DNA of 64,000 bases, from the NCBI RefSeq assembly GCF_001708405.1, contig NZ_CP012418.1, positions 558,001-622,000 on the forward strand, in the 5' to 3' direction. The DNA comes from Kangiella sediminilitoris. Its GTDB lineage: Bacteria; Pseudomonadota; Gammaproteobacteria; Enterobacterales; Kangiellaceae. This document shows positions 56,976 through 64,000 of this stretch, piece after piece. The position numbers and the translations under genes were made by a program. Position 1 is the first letter of the stretch; the number at the start of each line of letters is the position of its first letter. Under the pieces are notes generated by a model. The model did no database searches. It worked only from the letters and a program-made list of their open reading frames with translations, and was not told the origin of the DNA.

Positions 56976-58010
56976 ATGAAAACTGTCCTACAACTTATTT
57001 ACGTTAGCCTGTTAATAGTCGCATCTTATGCTGCTCAGGCTAAACCAGCCGTGATTGCTCCGAAAGCCGACTCATCTCTACTTTTGGATGTGGTAAAAGT
57101 CAGTGACAACCGGCTTATTACTGTTGGTGAAAGAGGCCATATTCTCATTTCAGAGGATGATGGTAGTTCTTGGCGCCAGGTTGAAGTACCTGTCGACGTA
57201 AACCTGACTGCAGTGGACTTCCTTGATGAAAAACATGGTGTCGCAGTAGGTTTTGATCAAACCATCTTGCTTACTGAAGACTCTGGCGAAACATGGACTA
57301 TCAGTCATCAGAAAGTATCTAATTATCAGCCTGCTTTATTTAGTGTGCTTTATAATACTCGTAACCGAATTACTGCTGTGGGCTCGTATGGTCTATACCT
57401 CGAAACTTCAGATGGTGGAGATACCTGGAATACTCGTGAAGTTGCTAGCCTGAGTGATGTCTATGATGGCTTCAGTCATTTTTATGATTTAGAAAAGCGC
57501 TCTGCAGATACTTGGTTTATAGCCGGCGAAAAGTACATCGCTGAGGCAAATGATGAGGGAGAGGAGTTTAGCAAAGGAATGGTAGCTGTGACACATGATG
57601 CTGGCCGTACGTGGAAAAAGTTGAACTCACCTTATGAAGGCTCCTTCTTTGGTATATCTGTTACTGACTCCGGAATTTATGTATATGGGTTACGTGGTAA
57701 CCTGTTTCACTCAGTCAATGAAGGTGAGAGCTGGAATAAAGTTATGCTGAAAGCCAAGTCAGGAAAGGTGGAGTCTGGATTGCATGATATGCTAATTACA
57801 CCTAACGGTACTCTTGTTTTGGTAGGCACGGCCGGGGCTCTGATTCGAAAGCAGAATGAACAGGTTACTGTTGCTAAAAGAGCAGACCTTAAGGGAAGGG
57901 CTGCTTTACTGAATTTAGGGGAAGAAAATTATATTATCGTTGGTGAGGGTGGTGTAGAAAGCTATACACCTGACGATAAAGACAAAGAATCTGCATTGAA
58001 AGGTCAATAA
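56976..58010 (+). CDS. YCF48/BNR-type beta-propeller periplasmic protein
   Basis: 344 residues from the ATG at 56976 (an in-frame TTG lies two codons earlier). Signal peptide ending AAQA (about residue 22). Asp-box motifs repeat: SEDDGSSW, TEDSGETW, TSDGGDTW, THDAGRTW, and VNEGESW. This is the photosystem II stability factor (YCF48)-like fold, also found in sialidases. Near MMPL pumps such proteins are accessory periplasmic scaffolds; exact role unknown. One base separates its stop from the pump start. Confidence 0.85.
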   Translation: MKTVLQLIYVSLLIVASYAAQAKPAVIAPKADSSLLLDVVKVSDNRLITVGERGHILISEDDGSSWRQVEVPVDVNLTAVDFLDEKHGVAVGFDQTILLTEDSGETWTISHQKVSNYQPALFSVLYNTRNRITAVGSYGLYLETSDGGDTWNTREVASLSDVYDGFSHFYDLEKRSADTWFIAGEKYIAEANDEGEEFSKGMVAVTHDAGRTWKKLNSPYEGSFFGISVTDSGIYVYGLRGNLFHSVNEGESWNKVMLKAKSGKVESGLHDMLITPNGTLVLVGTAGALIRKQNEQVTVAKRADLKGRAALLNLGEENYIIVGEGGVESYTPDDKDKESALKGQ

Positions 58011-58011
58011 A

Positions 58012-60633
58012 ATGGCAAAGAATAAATTAGAGCCTTTGGTAAAGAATATTCTTTTTAGCAAACGTGGTTTATGGGTTGGGATCTTCGCTATCGTTACTGC
58101 GGTAATGGCATATTTCGTCTCACAATTGAGAATTGACGCCAGCTTTGAAAAGAATATCCCCCTAAAACACGAGTACATGCAAACATATTTGCAGTATCAG
58201 GATGAATTTGGTGGCGCTAACCGTGTCTTTGTAGCCTTAGAAGCAAAAGAAGGCGAAATCTTCACTGAAGATTTCTTTAGCGCATTAAAAGAGTCAGACG
58301 ATCGTGTCGAGGGTATAGAGGGTGTTAACCAATCACAGGTTCAGTCTCTTTTTTCACCTTCAGTACGATATATTGAAGCTAGTGAGCAAGGCCTAGAGGG
58401 TGGCCCTGTCATACCTCCGGAATTTGAGCAGGTCGACAAAGAACAGGCATTTGACAAAATACGCGAGAATATTCTTAAGGCAGGTATTCGTGGCCGCTTA
58501 GTAGCAAATGATTTCACTTCGGCGATGATATCTGCTCAATTGTTCTCTGAATATAATGATCCAGATGCCGAATTAGAACTTGATGACAGTGGCCAGGCCG
58601 CATCGCAGATGATTAAAACCGACTATGTGAAGGTGGCTGAGCAACTAGAGCAGTTGAGAACGGATATAGAAGCAAAGTACCCGAACATTGAGGTCCATAT
58701 CATTGGTTTTGCTAAAATGATTGGTGATGTCAGCGATGGTGCCGGCAATGTTATTTTCTTCTTCCTAATTGCTTTCTTCATTACGGCCTTATTGGTTTAT
58801 TGGTATTCGCGTTCCATCAAACTAACTATATTACCGTTATTAACATCCAGCGTAGCAGTGGTGTGGCAGCTTGGTATCCTGACCGCCCTTGGTTATGGTA
58901 TTGACCCTATGTCAATCCTGATTCCGTTTTTGATCTTCGCTATTGGCGTCAGTCACGGCGTTCAGATGATCAATGGTGTTCAACATAACGTTGGTAAAGG
59001 ACTAAAAGTTTATGATGCCGCCATTGCAGCATGTGCAGGTTTAATTGTCCCTGGCGGTGTTGCTTTATTGAGTGACACCATTGGTTTCATGACGTTACAA
59101 CTGATTGAAATTGATATCATTCGTGAATTGGCAATTACTGCCAGTATCGGTGTTGCTGTTTTAATTTTAACTAATCTGATTCTATTACCACTTTTAATTT
59201 CTTATACACATTTCCCTCAGACGTTTGTTGAGGGTGTTCAGAAGCGAGAGAAATCGCATGAAAAGTGGTGGCACAAACTCGCTGTCTTTGCCAAAAGACC
59301 TATGGCAACAATTATTGCCATTGCGGGGGTCATTTTAGGTTTAATAGGATATTGGGGCGCTGAGAACATGAAGGTTGGTGATCTGCACGCAGGTGCACCA
59401 GCATTAAAGCAAAATTCTCCATATAACCTGGATACCAAATATGTAACAGAAAAGTATTCTATTGGGACGGATGTCATTTCTATTCTGGCAGAAACCAGAA
59501 CCGATGGCTGTACTTATTACAATATCATGGAAACCATTGATGATTTCCAATGGCAGCTGTCTAATGTAGAAGGCGTACAGTCGACATTAAGCTTACCTCA
59601 GATATCTAAGGTCGTGAATGGGCTGCTCAGCGAAGGTAATCTAAAATGGAAAATGTTGCCTAAAGACGAAGCAGTACTGCCTTACACCATCGCTCGAGTT
59701 GAGACCAGTACCGGCCTGTTAAACTCAGGTTGTAGTGTCATGCCTGTAATGGTGTTCTTGAAAGATCACAAGGCAGAAACAATTGAAAGGGTCGTTGGTT
59801 CAGTAAAAACATTTAAAGCCGATTACTTAAAAAATGAAAAACATCAGGTAATGTCATTTCTTGATAAAGAGTTTGCTGGCATTGAAGAAGAGCAGAGAAA
59901 CTCTATTAAGGAAGCGCTTTCTCCGGTGCTAGATAGCTATAGCGAGCTTTCTTACCACGAGGATGATGCGAAACCAGAACTACCTGAGTTTGTTGATGAG
60001 CAGCTTAAAGAATCAACAGTCGTTGATGAGAGTCAATTGAAGCAGATTGTCCAAACCCTTAAAGACGAACTGCCAGCCAGTGGCTTTAAACCTATTAAGT
60101 TCAGGCTGGCAACTGGTGCTGTAGGCGTTATGGCAGCGACTAATGAAGCGGTCGAGGCTGCCCAGACGCCAATGATGATTTGGGTTTATCTAGCGGTTAC
60201 CCTGTTATGTCTCATTAGCTTCCGTTCTGTCAGGGGTACTATCTGCGTAGTCTTACCTCTGGTAGTGGTCTCATTATTAGCTCAGGCTTTAATGACCTGG
60301 CTGGAGATTGGTCTAACCGTGGCGACTTTACCGGTGATTGCCCTGGGTGTAGGTATTGGTGTTGATTATGGCATTTATATCTTCTCTCGGATGGTTGGAT
60401 TCATACGAGAAGGGCGTAGTGTATCAGAAGCCTATTTTGAAACCTTGAAGCTGACTGGTAATGCGGTGCTGTTTACAGGCCTTACATTGGCCATTGGCGT
60501 CAGTACCTGGATTTTCTCTGCGCTACAGTATCAAGCGGATATGGGGATAATGCTGACCTTCATGTTCCTTGTTAATATGTTGGGTGCAATCTTCTTGTTA
60601 CCAGCTCTAGCGTCGATTTTGTACCGCCGTTAG
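58012..60633 (+). CDS. MMPL/RND-superfamily lipid transporter, copy 2
   Basis: 873 residues. Helix 1 (about 23-39), first periplasmic loop from FEKNIPLKHEYMQTYLQYQDEFGGANRV, helices at about 243-395, helix 7 (about 425-445), second loop and last helices at about 715-870. LGVGIGVDYGIYIFSRM is the conserved charged transmembrane motif. The second loop (about 450-700) is longer than in copy 1. Paired with YCF48-like, DUF1329 and DUF1302 proteins, it should power lipid movement to the outer membrane. Confidence 0.9.
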   Translation: MAKNKLEPLVKNILFSKRGLWVGIFAIVTAVMAYFVSQLRIDASFEKNIPLKHEYMQTYLQYQDEFGGANRVFVALEAKEGEIFTEDFFSALKESDDRVEGIEGVNQSQVQSLFSPSVRYIEASEQGLEGGPVIPPEFEQVDKEQAFDKIRENILKAGIRGRLVANDFTSAMISAQLFSEYNDPDAELELDDSGQAASQMIKTDYVKVAEQLEQLRTDIEAKYPNIEVHIIGFAKMIGDVSDGAGNVIFFFLIAFFITALLVYWYSRSIKLTILPLLTSSVAVVWQLGILTALGYGIDPMSILIPFLIFAIGVSHGVQMINGVQHNVGKGLKVYDAAIAACAGLIVPGGVALLSDTIGFMTLQLIEIDIIRELAITASIGVAVLILTNLILLPLLISYTHFPQTFVEGVQKREKSHEKWWHKLAVFAKRPMATIIAIAGVILGLIGYWGAENMKVGDLHAGAPALKQNSPYNLDTKYVTEKYSIGTDVISILAETRTDGCTYYNIMETIDDFQWQLSNVEGVQSTLSLPQISKVVNGLLSEGNLKWKMLPKDEAVLPYTIARVETSTGLLNSGCSVMPVMVFLKDHKAETIERVVGSVKTFKADYLKNEKHQVMSFLDKEFAGIEEEQRNSIKEALSPVLDSYSELSYHEDDAKPELPEFVDEQLKESTVVDESQLKQIVQTLKDELPASGFKPIKFRLATGAVGVMAATNEAVEAAQTPMMIWVYLAVTLLCLISFRSVRGTICVVLPLVVVSLLAQALMTWLEIGLTVATLPVIALGVGIGVDYGIYIFSRMVGFIREGRSVSEAYFETLKLTGNAVLFTGLTLAIGVSTWIFSALQYQADMGIMLTFMFLVNMLGAIFLLPALASILYRR

Positions 60634-60664
60634 TGTTTTCGTGAAACTGGTTGTAGCAGTGTAA

Positions 60665-60701
60665 AAAATGGCACCTTAATCGCAATTTAAGGTGCCATTT
60701 T
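60665..60701 (+). terminator. Strong intrinsic terminator after the transport operon
   Basis: AAAATGGCACCTTAA and TTAAGGTGCCATTTT form a perfect 15-bp stem with a 7-nt loop, then TGTATAT. It separates the pump gene from gdhB. Confidence 0.85.
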
Positions 60702-60776
60702 GTATATAAATGTCCTAGAATTAGGTAACGTTTAAAACAGCGTGAATTAATTCATATTTTATTCTCGGACAGGACA

Positions 60777-63700
60777 ATGGCCAGTGTAACTAACTCTTCC
60801 GAATTGTTGGAAAATATCCAACAGATTTGTGAAAAGCAATTCTCAAAACGTCAAGCAGAGCTTGTAAAACAATTCTCCGAACTAATTTATTTAAGTGTTT
60901 CCGAAGACGAATTTGCGGAAAGAAATCCACAGCAAATCTTTAGTGCTATCAGTAGTCTTTGGACGTTTATTCAGGACTTTGACGGTTCGAGCAAAGTTCG
61001 AGTGTTTAACCCCAATCAAGAGGAAGATGGTTGGGAGTCACGTTACAGCATCATTCAGATTAACCATAAAGATATTCCATTTTTAGTGGATTCGATAAGG
61101 ATGGAGTTAAATCGCCATGGTATAGATGTTCACCTGCATGTCCATGTTCCAATGTATGTTAAGCGTACCAAAACTGGACGCGTTTCATCATTGGATGTGT
61201 CGTATGACAAGGACAGTGAGCATAATGAAAATATCGAAACACCAATGTATCTGGAAGTCGAGCGGATTATCGACCCAAAGGTGATGCAGGCTGTCGAAGA
61301 AGATTTAGTACGAATTCTACGCGACGTTCGCTCAACCGTCTCTGATTGGAAACCAATGCGTGACAAAATGATCAGTATTATTTCTGATCTTGAGTCTGAG
61401 CCACCACCACTGAGGCAGGATCGAATTGAAGAAGCTGTCGACTTCCTGAAGTGGGTTAAAGAAAACCATTTTGTATTTATGGGATCCAGAACCTATGATC
61501 TGCTGGGTGAGGGTGATGACCTTCATTTGAAATCGGTAAAAGGTTCCGGTCTGGGTATTCTTGCAGATGAACGTAAATATTCAGAGTATCATTTATCACG
61601 ATCACCAAAGGGTGCTAAAAAGCTTGCTTTATCCAGAGAGCATATTCTGGTACTAACTAAAACCAGTACATTATCAACGGTCCACCGATCAAGTCATATT
61701 GACTATATTGGAGTTAAGCGCTTTAACGATAAGGGAGAGGTTATCGGGGAGCACCGTTTCTTTGGCCTATTCACTTCAGCAGCTTACAATATGGATCCGC
61801 AGTTGATCCCAGTATTGCGTAAAAAAATAAACAACGTCTTAGCTGAATCGAAACTCAAGCCAGGTGGACATGATTATAAAGCACTAAAGAATATCCTGGA
61901 GACCTATCCAAGAGATGAGTTATTCCAGATTCCCACACTAAAGCTATTGGACATCGTTATGGGTATTTTGCATATCCAGGAACGACGTCAAGTAAGAGCA
62001 TTTGTGCGCCGTGACCCATTTGGTCGCTATTTCTCCGTCTTAACCTTTGTTCCAAGGGATACTTACAATACTCGTATCCGACTTAAGATGACCGATATTC
62101 TATCAGAAACGTTTAGTAGCAAAGGTGAGATAGAGTTTACTACTTACTTTTCTGAGTCGAATCTGGTTCGAACCCACTTCCGTGTTCCTGTTGAAAATAC
62201 TGAGTCTATTAGCTACGACCTGGATGAATTACAGGAAAAACTCGAACGCTCAGCTATGAGCTGGGAGGAAGTGTTAACGGACGAAATTAATAAAAGGTAT
62301 GAAGGCGATAAGGCTGCGTTACTACTGAAGAAGTATCGTGAGGCCTTTCCACCTAGCTTCCAGAATCAGCAAAGTGTTGAATCTGCCATGGTGGATATTG
62401 ATAACATCGAGGAACTAAGCGACGACTGGCCTTTAGGCATGTTCCTTTACCGACTTCAGGACGATGAGTCTCTTCGCTTTAAGCTTTACCATAAAGATAC
62501 TCCTTTGGCGCTATCAGCTGTGATGCCTATGTTAGAGAACATGGGGCTTACAGTTATTGATGAAACGCCTTATGAAGTATCTTCTGAGCGGCTTGGCGAT
62601 TACCGGATTCTTGATTTTGATGTGCGCTATGAAGAAGCGGATATTGATGTTGAACAGATTCGTGACAATTTCCATAAGGCTTTTGCGAAGGCTTGGTACA
62701 AGCAGGCAGAGAACGATGGTTTTAATCGTCTCATTCTTGCTGGTGGTTTGGATTGGCGTCAAGTTGCGGTGTTACGCGCTTACGCAAAATACATGTGGCA
62801 GATTAACTTCACCTTTAGCCAAGTTTATATTGAGCAAACCCTGGCACAATATCCTGAAATCGCCAACAGTATCGTCGAGTTGTTTGAGCTAAAGTTTAAT
62901 CCAAATGATGAATTTAGCCAGCGCCGATACGCACTGAAGAAGAGTCAGCTACTGAAAGAAGTCCAGGAAGTAGAGAGCCTTGATCAGGATAAGATCATCA
63001 ATAAATATATTGAGTTGATAGAAGCAACTCTACGTACCAACTTCTTCCAGCCCGATGAAGATGGAAAGGATAAGCCCTATATTTCCTTCAAGCTCAATCC
63101 AAGCATTATTACGGATATGCCGAAACCGGTATTGATGTATGAAATATTTGTTTATTCACCTCGCGTAGAAGGTGTTCACCTGCGAGGCGGGAAGGTCGCA
63201 CGAGGTGGTTTACGCTGGTCAGATCGTCGCGAAGATTTCCGCACCGAAATTTTAGGCCTGGTAAAAGCGCAGCAGGTTAAAAACTCTGTGATTGTTCCTG
63301 TTGGTGCCAAAGGTGGTTTTGTATGTAAGCAATTACCAACCTCTGATAATAGAGAGGCCTACTTCGCAGAAGGGGTTGAGTGTTATAAAACTTTTATCAG
63401 AGCGTTGCTTGATATTACTGATAACTACGTCAACGATAAGTTGGTTCACCCACGTGATGTGGTGGTTCATGATGAACCTGATGCCTATCTGGTGGTTGCT
63501 GCTGATAAGGGTACTGCGACATTCTCAGACATAGCTAATGGTATTTCTGAAGAGTATGGTCATTGGTTAGGCGATGCATTCGCTTCGGGTGGCAGTAATG
63601 GCTATGACCATAAAGCTATGGGTATTACCGCCAAGGGCGCCTGGGAATCAGTGAAGCAACATTTCCGTGAAATGGGTGTTGACTGTCAAAATGAAGACTT

Positions 63701-64000
63701 CACTGTCGTTGCTTGTGGTGACATGTCAGGAGACGTTTTTGGTAATGGCATGCTGTTATCGAAGCATATCCGTTTGCAGGTTGCGTTTAACCATATGCAT
63801 ATTTTTGTTGACCCAAACCCAGATGCTGCTACCAGCTATAAAGAGCGTGAACGGTTATTTAACCTCTCTCGTTCGGGTTGGAACGACTACAAGACCGATC
63901 TTATTTCAAAAGGTGGGGGAGTATTCGAGCGCAGCGCTAAGAAGATAGATTTGACACCTGAGATTCAAGAAATGTTAGGTGTTAAAGCGAAAAGTTTATC
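60777..64000 (+). CDS. gdhB: NAD-specific glutamate dehydrogenase, 180 kDa class (3' end outside window)
   Basis: The frame from ATG 60777 is open to the window edge, about 1074 of some 1600 residues. It converts glutamate to 2-oxoglutarate with NAD. The N-terminal ACT-like region shows RYSIIQINHKDIPFLVDSIRMEL. The catalytic domain begins with LHLRGGKVARGGLRWSDRRED-like sequence near residue 810 (here VHLRGGKVARGG), followed by the lysine in VPVGAKGGF. The gene is the last in the window; a terminator separates it from the previous operon. Confidence 0.95.
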   Translation, partial: MASVTNSSELLENIQQICEKQFSKRQAELVKQFSELIYLSVSEDEFAERNPQQIFSAISSLWTFIQDFDGSSKVRVFNPNQEEDGWESRYSIIQINHKDIPFLVDSIRMELNRHGIDVHLHVHVPMYVKRTKTGRVSSLDVSYDKDSEHNENIETPMYLEVERIIDPKVMQAVEEDLVRILRDVRSTVSDWKPMRDKMISIISDLESEPPPLRQDRIEEAVDFLKWVKENHFVFMGSRTYDLLGEGDDLHLKSVKGSGLGILADERKYSEYHLSRSPKGAKKLALSREHILVLTKTSTLSTVHRSSHIDYIGVKRFNDKGEVIGEHRFFGLFTSAAYNMDPQLIPVLRKKINNVLAESKLKPGGHDYKALKNILETYPRDELFQIPTLKLLDIVMGILHIQERRQVRAFVRRDPFGRYFSVLTFVPRDTYNTRIRLKMTDILSETFSSKGEIEFTTYFSESNLVRTHFRVPVENTESISYDLDELQEKLERSAMSWEEVLTDEINKRYEGDKAALLLKKYREAFPPSFQNQQSVESAMVDIDNIEELSDDWPLGMFLYRLQDDESLRFKLYHKDTPLALSAVMPMLENMGLTVIDETPYEVSSERLGDYRILDFDVRYEEADIDVEQIRDNFHKAFAKAWYKQAENDGFNRLILAGGLDWRQVAVLRAYAKYMWQINFTFSQVYIEQTLAQYPEIANSIVELFELKFNPNDEFSQRRYALKKSQLLKEVQEVESLDQDKIINKYIELIEATLRTNFFQPDEDGKDKPYISFKLNPSIITDMPKPVLMYEIFVYSPRVEGVHLRGGKVARGGLRWSDRREDFRTEILGLVKAQQVKNSVIVPVGAKGGFVCKQLPTSDNREAYFAEGVECYKTFIRALLDITDNYVNDKLVHPRDVVVHDEPDAYLVVAADKGTATFSDIANGISEEYGHWLGDAFASGGSNGYDHKAMGITAKGAWESVKQHFREMGVDCQNEDFTVVACGDMSGDVFGNGMLLSKHIRLQVAFNHMHIFVDPNPDAATSYKERERLFNLSRSGWNDYKTDLISKGGGVFERSAKKIDLTPEIQEMLGVKAKSL

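Noticed and set aside
60744-60753. Palindrome GAATTAATTC upstream of gdhB as an ArgR box
   Set aside because: The central spacing is two bases shorter than the E. coli ARG box, and the P. aeruginosa ArgR motif is absent.

Overview
The window looks like a chromosomal stretch of a moderately AT-rich marine gammaproteobacterium. Gene content and synteny (smpB/ratA/rnfH; tolC region with nudF-yqiB-cpdA-parE-parC; efp with epmA and epmB; NAD-dependent glutamate dehydrogenase of the 180 kDa class; a FimX-like protein) suggest a Kangiella-type organism. That assignment is inference from family resemblance and no search was run.

Layout. (1) About 1-7789: the right part of an integrative element in the 3' end of the tmRNA gene. 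It carries a P4-type integrase, an unknown gene, an AlpA-like regulator, two replication-like genes and a terminase-small-subunit-like gene. A large STAND-type NTPase on the opposite strand runs off the left edge. The set resembles a phage satellite carrying defence cargo; its left end is not visible. (2) 7790-8141: ssrA (tmRNA), minus strand, tag ANEDNYALAA. (3) 8275-11343: PP2C phosphatase, FHA protein and membrane Ser/Thr kinase. (4) 11346-34734: housekeeping genes: LysM lipoprotein, smpB, ratA, rnfH, waaA, a TolC-family channel, a Pcm-like methyltransferase, nudF, yqiB, cpdA, parE, parC, an AhpA/Smp-like membrane protein, serB, a FimX-like degenerate GGDEF/EAL protein, a PilZ-like protein, epmB, efp, epmA, a pair of small paralogues and nudC. 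(5) 34763-38350: YeiH-type transporter, then a YtrA-like GntR/ABC operon.

(6) 38351-60633 is the most unusual part. A TetR regulator and an alpha/beta hydrolase diverge from a long operon: fatty acyl-AMP ligase, a 995-residue fusion of a class III aminotransferase with an acyl-ACP reductase (AAR) domain, a second ANL ligase, an acyl carrier protein, a 2Fe-2S/flavin reductase, an MMPL/RND transporter, an AlkB-family di-iron membrane oxygenase, a LolA-like periplasmic protein and a ketoacyl-ACP synthase III. It is followed by DUF1302 outer-membrane barrel, DUF1329, YCF48-like propeller and a second MMPL/RND transporter. Read together: a fatty acid is loaded on the ACP, modified by the membrane oxygenase, reduced to an aldehyde and transaminated to a long-chain amine. 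The product is then further processed and moved to the outer membrane. A perfect 19-bp palindrome sits in the spacer of a predicted promoter of the divergent arm, with a degenerate copy upstream of the biosynthetic operon; both are likely TetR sites.

(7) 60777-64000: gdhB (NAD-glutamate dehydrogenase), cut by the right edge.
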